64,000 nt of DNA from Paenalcaligenes suwonensis (lineage in GTDB: Bacteria; Pseudomonadota; Gammaproteobacteria; Burkholderiales; Burkholderiaceae_B). The stretch covers positions 1 to 64,000 of the forward strand of contig NZ_JAANPV010000012.1 in NCBI RefSeq assembly GCF_011290505.1, written 5' to 3'. Shown here piece after piece: positions 25,888 through 35,945 of this stretch; the stretch's first letter is position 1, and each line of letters starts with the position of its first letter. A program made the position numbers and the translations under genes. The notes beneath the pieces were generated by a model. That model was not told where the DNA came from, did no database searches, and was given only the letters and a program-made list of their open reading frames with translations.

Positions 25888-27183
25888 ATGGCTATACACG
25901 GCAAAACCGCGGCGGAAATCTTTGATTGTGTGCGTACCTTGGCACAATCACAGCAATTGCGTTCAGGCGATTCACTGCCCCCCGTACGTGATTTGGCCGT
26001 GCAGTTGGGCATCAGCAGAAATACTGTGGCGGCGGCGTATAGACGGTTAGTGGTGGCGGGCATTGCGACCACACATGGGCGCCTAGGTACCATCATCCGT
26101 AATCAGTATGAGTCCAGTGACCAAGAAGGCGCCCAAGCGGATTCGCCCTTAACCGATTTAGCCAGTGGCAACCCCAATGCCAAATGGTTGCCAGATGTGG
26201 CAGCAGCCTTACAACGCAAACCCTATACACCCAGACTGTATGGGGAACCTACAGTAAATGCAGGCTTACAGCACTACATTCAGCGCTGGATGCAGCCAGA
26301 TTGCCCAAAGAGTTTCGAGATAGACCTAACGCACGGAGCAGTCGATGCCATAGAGCGTTTACTGGGGGCGTATTTGGTTGCGGGTGACAAAGTAGCCGTA
26401 GAAAACCCGTGCTTTCTAAGCAGCTTACATAGCTTAGGTGCGTTGGGGCTGCAGGCTACGGGCGTAGCGGTGGATGATGACGGTATGCAGGTCAGCGCCT
26501 TAGACGAAGCCCTGCGTAAAGGAGCCAGAGCCGTTTTACTGACCCCGCGTGCGCACAACCCCACGGGTTGCAGCTTAAGTAAAAAACGAGCGCAAGAACT
26601 CTCGCGGGTACTCGCACAGTACCCCAATGTGTTGGTGATCGTCGACGATCACTTTGCGCTATTGTCTACGGCGACCTACTACTCCGTAATACCAGAGAGT
26701 TCTACGCGCTGGGCGTTGGTACGTTCATTTTCTAAAGCCTTGGGCCCCGACATGCGAGTGGCCGCTGTGGCGAGCGACAAAGCCACCTCTAAAGAGCTAC
26801 GCTTGCGCTTGGCCTCGGGCACCAGTTGGGTCAGCCATTTACTGCAAGATGTGGTGGAGGCTATCGTCACGGACCCCAGCACCAGCGAAGTGATAGAGCG
26901 CGCCAAGCACGATTACCGCCAACGCAGGCAGAGCTTAGAGCATGCCTTGGGCAAGCAGGGTATAGCGTTTCAGAAAGACAGCGACGGGCTGAACTTGTGG
27001 CTACCCTTGCAAGGCGATGATCAAGCCGTGGCTTTAGCCTTAGCTCGACGTGGCTGGCTAGTTAGACATGGCAGCAGCTTAGCTGTGGATGACAGCGTGA
27101 ACGGCTTGCGCATTACTATTGCTGATATCAGCCCCGAGCAATGCGAACAATTGGCGCAGGATATTAGAGGTAGTTTGGGGTAA
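25888..27183 (+). CDS. ptsJ: MocR-type regulator resembling PtsJ
   Basis: 431 residues. Residues 1-75 are a GntR winged helix (IHGKTAAEIFDCVRTLAQ, LPPVRDLAVQLGISRNTVAAAYRRLVVAGI) that closely resembles PtsJ of enterobacteria. The rest is a class I aminotransferase fold with HNPTGCSLS and the PLP-lysine motif FSKALGPDMRVAAV. In Salmonella PtsJ controls pdxK, the pyridoxal kinase gene; a PdxK-type gene lies 3.5 kb away here. It is convergent with glyA. Naming it PtsJ rests on N-terminal resemblance, so another MocR role is possible. Confidence 0.78.
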   Translation: MAIHGKTAAEIFDCVRTLAQSQQLRSGDSLPPVRDLAVQLGISRNTVAAAYRRLVVAGIATTHGRLGTIIRNQYESSDQEGAQADSPLTDLASGNPNAKWLPDVAAALQRKPYTPRLYGEPTVNAGLQHYIQRWMQPDCPKSFEIDLTHGAVDAIERLLGAYLVAGDKVAVENPCFLSSLHSLGALGLQATGVAVDDDGMQVSALDEALRKGARAVLLTPRAHNPTGCSLSKKRAQELSRVLAQYPNVLVIVDDHFALLSTATYYSVIPESSTRWALVRSFSKALGPDMRVAAVASDKATSKELRLRLASGTSWVSHLLQDVVEAIVTDPSTSEVIERAKHDYRQRRQSLEHALGKQGIAFQKDSDGLNLWLPLQGDDQAVALALARRGWLVRHGSSLAVDDSVNGLRITIADISPEQCEQLAQDIRGSLG

Positions 27184-27211
27184 ATAAGAAGTTGTTTACG
27201 TGCTAATAAAG

Positions 27212-27242
27212 CTAAGGGAGGCCAATGCCTCCCTTAGTTTTA
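27212..27242. terminator. Bidirectional terminator between ptsJ-like gene and glyA
   Basis: Perfect 11-bp stem CTAAGGGAGGC/GCCTCCCTTAG, CAAT loop, then TTTTAG on the plus strand and AT-rich on the other side. Confidence 0.85.
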
Positions 27243-27252
27243 GGCGTAGTAG

Positions 27253-28521
27253 TTAGTTGCCATACACCGGAAACTGACGGCACAGCGTTACGATCTGCTC
27301 ACGTACTCGCGCTGTTACGTCATCCAAGTTTCCTGCTTCCAACGCATCTAGCACATCACACAACCAGCCCGCTAATTCCTCACATTCCGCTACACCAAAA
27401 CCGCGTGTGGTGACTGCGGGTGTGCCTATGCGTACGCCCGAAGTCACAAAGGGTGAGCGGGGGTCGTTAGGTACGGAGTTCTTATTCGTGGTGATGTACG
27501 CGTTGCTGAGTGCGGCATCGGCATCTTTACCGGTATAAGGTTTGCTGGATAAGTCGATGAGCATCAAGTGGTTGTCGGTACCGCCCGACACGATTTGGTA
27601 GCCGCGTTTCATCAGCACAGCCGCCATGGCTCTGGCATTGGTGATGACTTGGCGTTGGTACTCTTTAAAGTCGGGTTGCAGCGCTTCTTTGAAGGCGATG
27701 GCTTTGGCGGCGATGGTGTGCATCAACGGGCCACCTTGAATGCCAGGGAAGACGGCGGAATCCAGTTTTTTGTAGAAGTCTTCGCTTTGCCCTTTAGCCA
27801 AGATAATGCCGCCGCGTGGCCCGCGCAGGGTTTTATGCGTGGTGCTTGTCACTACGTGCGCGTGGGGGATAGGGTTAGGGTATTCGCCAGCAGCCACTAA
27901 TCCGGCAACGTGCGCCATGTCTACCCAGAATATGGCGCCTACTTTATCGGCGATTTCACGCATGCGCGCCCAGTCTTTATGACGCGAGTAGGCCGAGAAC
28001 CCACCAATCAACATACGGGGGCGGGTCTCAAGGGCAATGCGCTCCATGTCGTCGTAGTCAATTAACCCGGTTTTTGGGTCTAGACCGTAAGGGACGATTT
28101 TGTAGTGGCGGCCCGAGAAGTTAGAGGGGTTACCGTGTGTGAGGTGGCCGCCTTGGGCTAAGTTCATGCCCATGACGGTGTCACCAGGCTGGGCTAAGGC
28201 CAAGAACACGGCAGCGTTGGCTTGTGCGCCAGCGTGGGGCTGTACGTTCACGTAGTCGCAGTCAAACAGTTGTTTTAGGCGCTCAATGGCAAGGCTTTCT
28301 GCTACATCCACGTTTTCGCAGCCGCTGTAGTAGCGTCGGCCGGGGTAGCCTTCGGCATATTTATTGGTGAATACCGAGTTTTGAATAGCCATGACCAAGG
28401 GGCTGGCATAGTTCTCAGAGGCAATGAGTTCTACGTGATCTTCTTGGCGATGCTCTTCGCGCTCTAAAGCGGCGGCGAGCATGGGGTCGAAGTCGGATAG
28501 GGTAAGAGAGGCGTTATACAT
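27253..28521 (-). CDS. glyA: Serine hydroxymethyltransferase
   Basis: 422 residues from ATG 28521 (MYNASLTL), which has AGGA 8 bases upstream; the frame extends three codons further. Interconverts serine and glycine with tetrahydrofolate, using PLP. Landmarks are [37 protein letters not shown], and the PLP-lysine motif [16 protein letters not shown], all intact. It is the last gene of a leftward run yggS-pdxK-trpB-trpA-glyA, starting 11 bases after trpA, which is an unusual place for glyA. Serine made by GlyA is the co-substrate of TrpB. Confidence 0.96.
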   Translation of the reverse strand: MYNASLTLSDFDPMLAAALEREEHRQEDHVELIASENYASPLVMAIQNSVFTNKYAEGYPGRRYYSGCENVDVAESLAIERLKQLFDCDYVNVQPHAGAQANAAVFLALAQPGDTVMGMNLAQGGHLTHGNPSNFSGRHYKIVPYGLDPKTGLIDYDDMERIALETRPRMLIGGFSAYSRHKDWARMREIADKVGAIFWVDMAHVAGLVAAGEYPNPIPHAHVVTSTTHKTLRGPRGGIILAKGQSEDFYKKLDSAVFPGIQGGPLMHTIAAKAIAFKEALQPDFKEYQRQVITNARAMAAVLMKRGYQIVSGGTDNHLMLIDLSSKPYTGKDADAALSNAYITTNKNSVPNDPRSPFVTSGVRIGTPAVTTRGFGVAECEELAGWLCDVLDALEAGNLDDVTARVREQIVTLCRQFPVYGN

Positions 28522-28531
28522 GGTTCGCATC

Positions 28532-29389
28532 CTATGGGCGTAAGGGTAGAGGTTTAGTCGTGCGTGCGGACTCGGGTATGTCCAAATCCAAGTGGCGGCG
28601 AATGTCGCTGATCACGTCGCTGGCGATTTCCAGCGCGGTGGCGGCTTCGTGGTTGGCTAAGCGTTCAATCAGCCACGATCCAATAATGACGGCATCTGCC
28701 ATACGGGCGATGGCGCGGGCAGTTTCTGCATCGCGTATGCCAAAGCCTATGCCGATGGGAATGGAAACATGGCGGCGTATACGTGACAGCATATGTTCTA
28801 CGTGGGCAGGGTCTAGCGTACGTGCGCCAGTTACCCCTTTAATGGATACACCATAGACGTAGCCGCTGGCGCGTTCCGCAATGTCTTGTATGCGTTGCTC
28901 GCTAGAGGTAGGGGCTAACAGAAAAATAAGGTCTACACCTTGTGCTTTAAGTTGTGCCGCCAAGGTAGAAGACGCAGCGGGAGGGTAGTCCACGACTAAG
29001 ACGCCATCTACCCCTGCGGCAGCGGCATCTTCTGCAAAGGCGCCTACGTGGCGTAATTGGTCGTAGCGTTCTATGGGGTTGGCATAACCCATGAGCACCA
29101 CGGGTGTCTCGGTGTTGATTTGCCTAAAAAGGCGAACCTGCTCTAGTACTTTAGGTAGGCCCATGCCGTGTCGTAAGGCATATTCCCCTGCGGCTTGTAT
29201 GGTGGGGCCATCGGCAGACGGGTCAGAAAAAGGTACACCTAACTCGATAATGTCTGCTCCCGCTTCTACGAGTACATGCATCAAGGCGGGGGTGATGTCG
29301 GCGTGTGGGAAGCCAGCAGTTACGTAGGGAATCAGCGCTTTACGGGATTGGGCACGTAACCGTTCAAAGGTAGCGTCTATTCGGCTCAT
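28532..29389 (-). CDS. trpA: Tryptophan synthase alpha subunit
   Basis: 285 residues. Cleaves indole-glycerol phosphate to indole, which is channelled to TrpB. The catalytic Glu and Asp are present in [19 protein letters not shown]. The phosphate-binding part [12 protein letters not shown] and TGAR loop ([10 protein letters not shown]) are intact. The ATG overlaps the trpB stop by four bases. The C-terminus (residues about 262-285, [13 protein letters not shown]) is slightly longer than usual. trpF and trpC are not nearby. Confidence 0.95.
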   Translation of the reverse strand: MSRIDATFERLRAQSRKALIPYVTAGFPHADITPALMHVLVEAGADIIELGVPFSDPSADGPTIQAAGEYALRHGMGLPKVLEQVRLFRQINTETPVVLMGYANPIERYDQLRHVGAFAEDAAAAGVDGVLVVDYPPAASSTLAAQLKAQGVDLIFLLAPTSSEQRIQDIAERASGYVYGVSIKGVTGARTLDPAHVEHMLSRIRRHVSIPIGIGFGIRDAETARAIARMADAVIIGSWLIERLANHEAATALEIASDVISDIRRHLDLDIPESARTTKPLPLRP

Positions 29390-30618
29390 GATGCCTCCCT
29401 GTGTAGAGAACTATTGACGACGGTTTCCATGTCTTTGTCACCGCGACCAGAGAGGTTCACTAAGATGGTGTGTTCGTTAGTTAAGGTAGCAGCCAGTTTG
29501 ATGGCATAGGCCACAGCATGGCTGGCTTCTAGGGCAGGGATAATGCCTTCTACGCGACACAGTTGGTGAAAGGCGTGTAAGGCTTCGGCGTCGGTGATTC
29601 CTACGTATTCGGCTCTGCCTAGCTCATGCAGCCAGGCGTGTTCCGGGCCTACACCGGGGTAGTCTAAGCCGGCGCTAATGCTATGGGTTTGTTGCACTTG
29701 GCCTAGGTCATCTTGCAGAATCAGCGAACGACTGCCATGCAGCACGCCAGTGCTACCGCGCTGAATAGAGGACGCATGCAGTCCAGAGTCCAGCCCCATC
29801 CCAGCCGCTTCTACGCCTATAAGTCGCACAGACTCATGTTCTAGGTAAGGGTGAAAAATACCCATCGCATTACTGCCACCACCTACGCAGGCTATCACCG
29901 CATCAGGCAGTGATTGCGACAGGCCTAAGCGTTGAAATAAGGCGGGTACTTGTAGCAAGCACTCTTTGCCGATGACGGTTTGAAAGTCACGCACCATAGT
30001 GGGGTAGGGGTGCATACCGGCTACCGAGCCAATCAGGTAAAAGGTGTCGTCTACATGTGCCACCCAGTCGCGGATGGCGTCATTCATGGCGTCTTTTAAG
30101 GTGCAGCTACCGGTAGTCACTGGCGTAACCGTTGCCCCCAAAAGCTGCATACGCTGTACGTTGGGCTGCTGGCGTTGCATGTCGGTGCTACCCATGTAAA
30201 TCACGCACTCCAAACCATAGCGAGCACAAATGGTGGCAACGGCAACCCCATGCTGACCCGCACCGGTTTCGGCGATGATACGGTGTTTACCCATACGCTT
30301 AGCCAACATAGCTTGGCCTATCACGTTATTGATTTTGTGCGCGCCAGTGTGGTTGAGGTCTTCACGCTTTAAGAAAATGCGTGCACCACCCGTTTCCTCG
30401 CTTAAGCGTTTGGCGTAATAGACTGGCGATGGCCTACCTACATAGTCTGCGAGCTCCTCGTGAAACTCAGCAATAAAAGCGGGGTCGTTACGGTAATGGG
30501 CATAGGCTAAGCGTAGTTCTTCTACTGCCTGCGCTAAGGTTTCACTGACGAAGCAACCGCCAAAAGGGCCGAAAAAGCCGTCTTCGCCAGACTCATAAGA
30601 ATGAGGCTGTGTGGTCAT
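29386..30618 (-). CDS. trpB: Tryptophan synthase beta subunit
   Basis: 410 residues, the standard TrpB1 type. Joins indole and serine to give tryptophan with PLP. The PLP-lysine motif is [15 protein letters not shown]. Further landmarks are GAGQHGVA, the phosphate-binding [12 protein letters not shown] and [11 protein letters not shown] near the C-terminus. It overlaps trpA by four bases and follows pdxK by 34 bases. Its position behind the PLP-supply genes pdxK and yggS, rather than behind trpF, is unusual for betaproteobacteria. Confidence 0.96.
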   Translation of the reverse strand: MTTQPHSYESGEDGFFGPFGGCFVSETLAQAVEELRLAYAHYRNDPAFIAEFHEELADYVGRPSPVYYAKRLSEETGGARIFLKREDLNHTGAHKINNVIGQAMLAKRMGKHRIIAETGAGQHGVAVATICARYGLECVIYMGSTDMQRQQPNVQRMQLLGATVTPVTTGSCTLKDAMNDAIRDWVAHVDDTFYLIGSVAGMHPYPTMVRDFQTVIGKECLLQVPALFQRLGLSQSLPDAVIACVGGGSNAMGIFHPYLEHESVRLIGVEAAGMGLDSGLHASSIQRGSTGVLHGSRSLILQDDLGQVQQTHSISAGLDYPGVGPEHAWLHELGRAEYVGITDAEALHAFHQLCRVEGIIPALEASHAVAYAIKLAATLTNEHTILVNLSGRGDKDMETVVNSSLHREAS

Positions 30619-30652
30619 GGGGTGAATCTCCGGATACGGTGTTCTGTAGGCG

Positions 30653-31501
30653 CTACAGGTGCATATCTGCCATCGTGGGATAGCGCATAACAGGTGATAG
30701 CAGCAGTTCGGCGCACTGGGCTTGTTGGGTGTGACGCAAGGCCAATACCACTTGCTGACAGGCTAAAAAAGCCGCTTTAGGTAGGCTGGTACCGTTTAGC
30801 CAATGGCCAGTTAGCGCTGCACAAAATAGATCGCCGGTGCCCTTGGGGGCAGCGTCTAAACGCGGGTGTGTGATGACTTCAGCATCGGTGCGGGTGACCA
30901 AAACCACCTTCATCTCGCCGGGTACCCAGGTGTCAGGCGCTGCGCTGGTGACGGCAATCCATTGTGTTTTTGCAGTGAGCAAGCTGCGGGCAGCAGTAAT
31001 CACATTTTCTACTGTGTCTACAGGCATGCCGCTTAGTTGTGCTAGCTCAAAACCGTTGGGGGTGAGGCCATCAGCCATGGGGAGTAAGTCGCGGCTATAG
31101 GTTTGCACCAGTCGGTCGTCCACATAAATGCCGTGGTCGTGATCGCCCAGTACTGGGTCGATGACGATGCGTGGGTTCATGCCTGCTCTAGACAGGTTAT
31201 GCGCCCACCGCAGTAGAGCAAGAGCGTGAGATGGGCTGCCTAAATAACCTACCAAGAGCGCACGTAAGGATCGCAGCGCACCGCGTGCGGCTAAGTCTTG
31301 CAGATAACCCTCGAACCACTCTATGGCGATGTTGCCACCGTGCATAGAGGGGTAGTGCGGCGTATTACTAAATAGCACGGTAGGTACCGCCGCAACTGAT
31401 AGCCCTAAGGCCTCTAAGGTAGGCACAGCAACGTTGTTGCCTACGCGTCCATACACCACCTGGGATTGTATGGAGACTACATCAATCGCTAGTGGGTTCA
31501 T
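30653..31501 (-). CDS. pdxK: Pyridoxal/pyridoxine kinase, PdxK type
   Basis: 282 residues. Phosphorylates B6 vitamers with ATP for PLP salvage. The sequence resembles E. coli PdxK more than Pdx[34 protein letters not shown], and the catalytic loop [13 protein letters not shown] with its Asp (PdxY has VGVGDVTSG there). It overlaps yggS by four bases and precedes trpB, so B6 salvage and two PLP enzymes share an operon. PdxR upstream and a PtsJ-like gene downstream are both candidate regulators. Confidence 0.9.
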   Translation of the reverse strand: MNPLAIDVVSIQSQVVYGRVGNNVAVPTLEALGLSVAAVPTVLFSNTPHYPSMHGGNIAIEWFEGYLQDLAARGALRSLRALLVGYLGSPSHALALLRWAHNLSRAGMNPRIVIDPVLGDHDHGIYVDDRLVQTYSRDLLPMADGLTPNGFELAQLSGMPVDTVENVITAARSLLTAKTQWIAVTSAAPDTWVPGEMKVVLVTRTDAEVITHPRLDAAPKGTGDLFCAALTGHWLNGTSLPKAAFLACQQVVLALRHTQQAQCAELLLSPVMRYPTMADMHL

Positions 31502-32331
31502 GGCAGCTCACTTGAAGCAGCGTTGTCGGGGTCACCGGCACCAGCAGTAGGCCAGTAGTAGCTATCCGGTAAGGGTCTGGCGCCAAAGATGGCTTGTCCT
31601 ACCCGCACGATGGTGGAGCCTTCTTCAATGGCGATCTCAAAGTCGCCCGACATACCCATGGATAGCTCGTCTAGCGACATACCAGCGGGGGCGCTTTGGC
31701 GTAGCTGATCTCGTAGGTTACGCAGCAAAATAAAGCATTGGCGTACACGTTCAGCTTCTGCCGAAAACAAGGCTAAGGTCATGAAGCCCCGTACACGCAA
31801 GGCCGAGAAGGCAGGTAGTTGGTTGACAAACGCCTGCACGTCCTTGGGGTCTAGGCCATATTTGCTGACTTCCCCTGAGGTATTAACTTGTACGAACACA
31901 TCCAAGGACCGACCTTCGGCTTGTAAGCGTCGGTCTAAAGCTTCGGCCACGCGTAAGCTATCTAGGGCTTGGAATTCACTGGCGAATTTGGCGACTAGCT
32001 TGGCTTTATTGGTTTGCAAATGCCCAATCACAGACCAGTGCAAATTCGTTAAATCTTGCATGGCTTCCCATTTGCGGTAGGCCTCTTGCACTTTGTTCTC
32101 ACCCAGAAGCGTACAGCCCGCCGCATGTGCTAAACGTAAGCTGGATTCGGGTTTGGTTTTGCTAACGGGTAGCAGGCGTACACTGGCCGGGTCACGCCCT
32201 GAGCGCAGGCAGGCGGCGGTGATACGTGCCTGTACGGCAGCAATATTTTGCTTGAAGTCTTCAACTGATGTGGCCTGAGGATAGAGCCCGTGTTTGTCGT
32301 GGCGGGTTTGAGTGCCTATAGCTTCCGACAT
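31498..32331 (-). CDS. yggS: YggS/PLPBP family PLP homeostasis protein
   Basis: 277 residues; the family is usually about 230. Residues 20-265 form the alanine-racemase-like barrel: the PLP lysine is in RLLPVSKTKP, and GENKVQEAYRKWE, HLQTNKAKL, and LSMGMSGDFEIAIEEGSTIVRVGQAIFG (phosphate site) are present. Members bind PLP without catalysis and buffer its level. There are extra residues at both ends (first 20, MSEAIGTQTRHDKHG; last 15, ending in ASSELP). It is the first gene of the yggS-pdxK-trpBA-glyA run, divergent from pdxR. Confidence 0.92.
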   Translation of the reverse strand: MSEAIGTQTRHDKHGLYPQATSVEDFKQNIAAVQARITAACLRSGRDPASVRLLPVSKTKPESSLRLAHAAGCTLLGENKVQEAYRKWEAMQDLTNLHWSVIGHLQTNKAKLVAKFASEFQALDSLRVAEALDRRLQAEGRSLDVFVQVNTSGEVSKYGLDPKDVQAFVNQLPAFSALRVRGFMTLALFSAEAERVRQCFILLRNLRDQLRQSAPAGMSLDELSMGMSGDFEIAIEEGSTIVRVGQAIFGARPLPDSYYWPTAGAGDPDNAASSELP

Positions 32332-32464
32332 TACTTACCCCTTTTTGATCAAGAGTGAAACGGCTACCGTGCGCAGACGGTAACGAGTGAGCAAAGCGCA
32401 GGCCTAGGTGTGGTTGGCGAGAAACACAACATTGCGACAAAGGCCTAACTGTTTTATACCTCTT

Positions 32465-32490
32465 AAGTGGCCTAGTATTCATAGCCACTT
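32465..32490. promoter_or_regulatory. Inverted repeat between yggS and pdxR
   Basis: AAGTGGC (32465-32471) and GCCACTT (32484-32490), perfect 7-bp arms 12 bases apart, immediately before the pdxR start and in the 167-base divergent gap. A likely operator for PdxR acting on itself and on the yggS operon. Confidence 0.5.
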
Positions 32491-32498
32491 TTTGTAAG

Positions 32499-34004
32499 GT
32501 GTATAGACCATTGTTTAAGCATGCCCAATTAGAATCCGTTAAAGCATGGATGAACGACCCAGCGCATGACGCGTTGCCACTGCATGTGCGTATACGACTG
32601 GCTGTGCGCCAACTGATTTTGGACGGTGCGCTGAACGTAGGTCAGGCGTTGCCAGCGTCAAGAGCGTTGTCTGCGTCGCTAGGAGTATCGCGAGGGACGG
32701 TAGAAGAGGCCTATAGCCAATTGCATGTGGAAGGGTTTATTGAGCGCCGTACAGGCAGTGGTACGTTTGTCTCAGAACAAGTACAGCATTTACCCGGTCG
32801 AGGGGTAGTGCGTCGGGCTAGTGCGGCCAAGCCTGTGCTGCGTCTAAGCCAACGCGGTACAGCGATGTTTGCCAGCGGTGGTTTGCGCGATTTTGTTGCG
32901 CCGCGTGCTTTTGCTCCAGGTGTGCCTGAAACCCGTAATTTCCCTCTGCATACATGGGAACGCTTACAGCGCTTAGAGTTAAAGCAATATGGCACACAAG
33001 CCTTGCTGCACAGCGCCCCACAAGGAATAGAAACGCTGCGTAGAGCCATTGCGGATTACGTCAACCTAGAGCGCGGTGCCCATGCTACGCCAGACAGGGT
33101 GCTCATCTTGACCAGTTCACAGCAAGCATTAACCTTGTGCGCCACTGTGTTGCTGGACGCAGGCGACCGAATTTTTGTTGAAGACCCTGTGTATCACGGC
33201 GCGAGAAAAGCCTTTGATGCAGCGGGCTTAGCCTGTGTGCCCGTGCCTTTAGATGCTGATGGCATAAAGGTAGAGTTATTGCAGGCCGCACAGGCAGAGG
33301 CCGGCGCGAAAGCGGTGTTCCTCACGCCGTCGCACCAGTTTCCGACGGGGGCAACACTGGCATTGGACAGGCGCTTAGCCATCATAGAGTGGGCGCAACG
33401 GGAGCAAGCATGGATCATTGAAGACGACTATGACAGCGAATTTCACTATGCCAGTAAACCCAAAGCCTGCGTCCAAGGCTTAGACCAGCACGAACGCACC
33501 ATTTATATAGGCACTTTTAGCAAGTCGTTATTTCCTGGATTACGCATAGGCTATATGATCCTGCCCCCGCAGTTGGTGCAGCCCATGACTGTAGCGCGTA
33601 CCTTGCTAGACGGGCACAGCGCGCCTATCCCCCAACTAACGCTGGCAAGGTTTATTGAGGGCGGGCATTTTGGGGCTCACATACGTACGATGCGGGCAGT
33701 GTATGCCGAACGGCGTGATGTATTAGAGCGCTTAGTACGCACGCATCTGGCAGATTTTTTAGAACCACGTGTGCCAACTGGCGGGATGCAAATGCCGTGC
33801 TTGTTAACACAGCCTATACCGGAAGCCGTGGCTGTGGCGACGGCTAAGCGTGCAGGCATAGACCTATTGGGCTTAACGGCTTTGCATGCGTCGGATAAGC
33901 ATAGATCGGGGTTTTTGATGGGCTTTGCTGCGCATACCCCCGGTGAGATGGAAGTGGGGGTGAAGAAGTTGGCGCATGTGTTGCAGGCGTTGAAGCCGAT
34001 GTAA
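32499..34004 (+). CDS. pdxR: PdxR-type MocR regulator
   Basis: 501 residues, starting GTG 32499. Residues 25-95 are a GntR winged helix (PLHVRIRLAVRQLILDGAL, ALPASRALSASLGVSRGTVEEAY) and residues 120-495 an aminotransferase-like domain with VYHGARKAFDAAGL, LTPSHQFPTGAT, IIEDDYDSEFHY and the PLP-lysine motif GTFSKSLFPGLRIGYM. PdxR proteins sense PLP and control B6 genes. It is divergent from yggS-pdxK, which fits this role well. An inverted repeat lies in the divergent gap. Confidence 0.88.
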   Translation: MYRPLFKHAQLESVKAWMNDPAHDALPLHVRIRLAVRQLILDGALNVGQALPASRALSASLGVSRGTVEEAYSQLHVEGFIERRTGSGTFVSEQVQHLPGRGVVRRASAAKPVLRLSQRGTAMFASGGLRDFVAPRAFAPGVPETRNFPLHTWERLQRLELKQYGTQALLHSAPQGIETLRRAIADYVNLERGAHATPDRVLILTSSQQALTLCATVLLDAGDRIFVEDPVYHGARKAFDAAGLACVPVPLDADGIKVELLQAAQAEAGAKAVFLTPSHQFPTGATLALDRRLAIIEWAQREQAWIIEDDYDSEFHYASKPKACVQGLDQHERTIYIGTFSKSLFPGLRIGYMILPPQLVQPMTVARTLLDGHSAPIPQLTLARFIEGGHFGAHIRTMRAVYAERRDVLERLVRTHLADFLEPRVPTGGMQMPCLLTQPIPEAVAVATAKRAGIDLLGLTALHASDKHRSGFLMGFAAHTPGEMEVGVKKLAHVLQALKPM

Positions 34005-34075
34005 TGGTGTGAAAAGAGAGAGCCTTACATAGGCGTATGTTGTAGTGCATGAGTATCACGGTCGTATAGAGGTTA

Positions 34076-34100
34076 AAGCCCGCCTTGTGCGGGCTTTTTT
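34076..34100 (+). terminator. Terminator after pdxR
   Basis: Perfect 8-bp stem AAGCCCGC/GCGGGCTT with a CTTGT loop and a T-run. The following stretch to 34413 is very AT-rich and gene-free; it also holds a small dyad AATTTCG-TATT-CGAAATT near 34165. Confidence 0.85.
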
Positions 34101-34296
34101 GTGCCTATACGGGGAAGAGGACGACTTGGTCGCAGCAGGACTAATGTGTGGGTATTGTTTTTAATTTCGTATTCGAAATTTTAATTTACTTGATTTTTAT
34201 TGAGGATTTTTCAGTTGATTGGGTTTTTGGTTTTTCAGTATGTTATTGAAATGTAAATGTATTTTTATTTATTAAGGGTAAATACTAAACATTTTT

Positions 34297-34318
34297 TTGT
34301 ATACAACTTCGTATACAA
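34297..34318. promoter_or_regulatory. Tandem GntR/FadR-type operators
   Basis: TTGTATACAA (34297-34306, a perfect palindrome) and TCGTATACAA (34309-34318) are separated by 2 bases, about 95 bases before the GntR gene. The T(T)GTNNACAA form is the known consensus for FadR-subfamily GntR repressors, so autoregulation of this operon is likely. Confidence 0.7.
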
Positions 34319-34413
34319 TACTAAACTGATGGAAACGAAAATCATAAAAAAAAGAGTTTGTACAGGATGTCTGGGGAATAGATGTCATAAATAGAATCAT
34401 ATAAAGGTAGGTT

Positions 34414-35157
34414 ATGAGTGAGTCCAAACGTAAGCCTTCATCAGTAATCAAACCATCGGGACTGAAGCGACGTGAAAGCAAAGATGAGGCTATCTATGAG
34501 CACCTCTATCAGGCCATTGTGGAGCACCACTTAGAGCCTGGTACTAGGCTGCCAGAAGACGTCTTGGCGGAAAGTTACGGGGTTAGTAGAACTAGCATTC
34601 GGAAGGTGTTCCAGTCGTTGGCGCATGACAAGTTGGTAGATATCCGTCTGCATCATGGCGCCTCAGTGGCGCAGCCCAGTATCAAAGAGGCGCGTGACCT
34701 CTTTGCGGCGCGTCGCATGATTGAAGTGGGTGTATTGCCTTGTGTGGTGAGGAACGCGACAGATGAACGTCTACGCGAGATAGAAGATATTGCCAATCAG
34801 GAAAACGAGGCAGTTCAAGCTCAAGACCGGCGCAAATCTATCTTTCTATCGGGGCAATTTCACACGTGTTTAGCAAGGGTGTCGGGCAATGATGTGGTGG
34901 CTGACATTCTTGAGGACTTAGTGGCAAGGACTTCGCTAGTCATTGCCACTTTTGGTGGCTCGCAGTCTTGCAGTTGCCCTCCTAGCCAGCATCAGGAAAT
35001 GTTGAAGCTTTTACGACAGAAAGATGTAGAGGCGGCGCAGCAATGGATGGACGCACATTTGCGTGATATTGAACGCAGTGTGGTTCTAGAACGTAGCGAG
35101 ACAGGCAGTCTGGACTTAAAAGCTATTCTCAGCCGAGTGGGGCAACGAGAGTCTTAG
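34414..35157 (+). CDS. GntR-family regulator, FadR/FCD subfamily
   Basis: 247 residues. Winged helix at about residues 22-85 (DEAIYEHLYQAIVEHHLEPGTRLPEDVLAESYGVSRTSIRKVFQSLAHD), then an all-helical FCD ligand domain with FHTCLARVSGNDVV and H residues that bind a metal in this family. It is the first gene of an operon with a racemase and an NCS1 permease, so it probably represses them in the absence of their substrate. The tandem operators at 34297-34318 support this. The N-terminal 20 residues are basic. Confidence 0.9.
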   Translation: MSESKRKPSSVIKPSGLKRRESKDEAIYEHLYQAIVEHHLEPGTRLPEDVLAESYGVSRTSIRKVFQSLAHDKLVDIRLHHGASVAQPSIKEARDLFAARRMIEVGVLPCVVRNATDERLREIEDIANQENEAVQAQDRRKSIFLSGQFHTCLARVSGNDVVADILEDLVARTSLVIATFGGSQSCSCPPSQHQEMLKLLRQKDVEAAQQWMDAHLRDIERSVVLERSETGSLDLKAILSRVGQRES

Positions 35158-35178
35158 CACTTATGTGAGGACACAAGC

Positions 35179-35922
35179 ATGCATATCCGTTTGATTAACC
35201 CAAATACTACAGCCCCGATGACAGCCAAAATAGGCGAGGCGGGCAAGGAGGTTGCGAGTGCAGGTACGCGTATTTCTGCTACTAACCCGGCGGATGGCCC
35301 TGTTTCTATCGAATCGCACTATGACGAGGCTATTGCTGCTGTAGGCGTATTGGAGGAAATACGTAAGGGCGAAAAAGAGGGAGTGGATGCTTACATCCTG
35401 GCGTGTTTTGGAGACCCTGGTCTATTGGCTGCACGTGAAATGACGCGAGCCCCGGTGATAGGCATAGCCGAGGCAGCATTCCATGTGGCGACCATGGTGA
35501 GCACCCGTTTTTCTATTGTGACTACCTTAAGTCGTACGGGGATTATTGCTGAACATCTTCTAGAACAGTACGGATTTAAAGAGCATTGCCGTCGAGTTCG
35601 TGCAGCAGAAATACCCGTCTTGGCGTTAGAGGAAGACGGTGACGCTGCTTTTCAGCTCATCGTGGAGGAGTGTTTGCGCGCCAAAGCAGAAGATGGAATT
35701 GGTGCCGTAGTGTTGGGCTGCGGTGGCATGGCTGATCTTAGGCACCGTATTAGTGATGCTGTGCAAATGCCTGTCATTGAAGGCGTAACTGCGGCAGTGA
35801 AGTTGGCTGAGGCATTAGTAGGACTTGGGGTACACACCAGCAAGTTTGGTGATTTGAATTTTCCATTGAGTAAAAAATTTACAGGTAAGTATGCATATTT
35901 GAGCGATATAGACATGGCGTAA
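35179..35922 (+). CDS. Asp/Glu/hydantoin racemase family protein, allantoin/hydantoin racemase-like
   Basis: 247 residues. Two catalytic cysteines are expected and seen: ILACFGDPGL (about residue 75) and VVLGCGGMADL (about residue 181). The start RLINPNTTAPMTAKI is typical of hydantoin and allantoin racemases (HyuE, HpxA). It would interconvert enantiomers of a hydantoin so that a stereospecific hydrolase can act. It lies between a GntR regulator and an NCS1 permease, both co-directional with short gaps. No hydantoinase or allantoinase is in the window, so the pathway is incomplete here. Confidence 0.87.
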   Translation: MHIRLINPNTTAPMTAKIGEAGKEVASAGTRISATNPADGPVSIESHYDEAIAAVGVLEEIRKGEKEGVDAYILACFGDPGLLAAREMTRAPVIGIAEAAFHVATMVSTRFSIVTTLSRTGIIAEHLLEQYGFKEHCRRVRAAEIPVLALEEDGDAAFQLIVEECLRAKAEDGIGAVVLGCGGMADLRHRISDAVQMPVIEGVTAAVKLAEALVGLGVHTSKFGDLNFPLSKKFTGKYAYLSDIDMA

Positions 35923-35945
35923 GACCAGTACAAAAGGAGAGAGAC

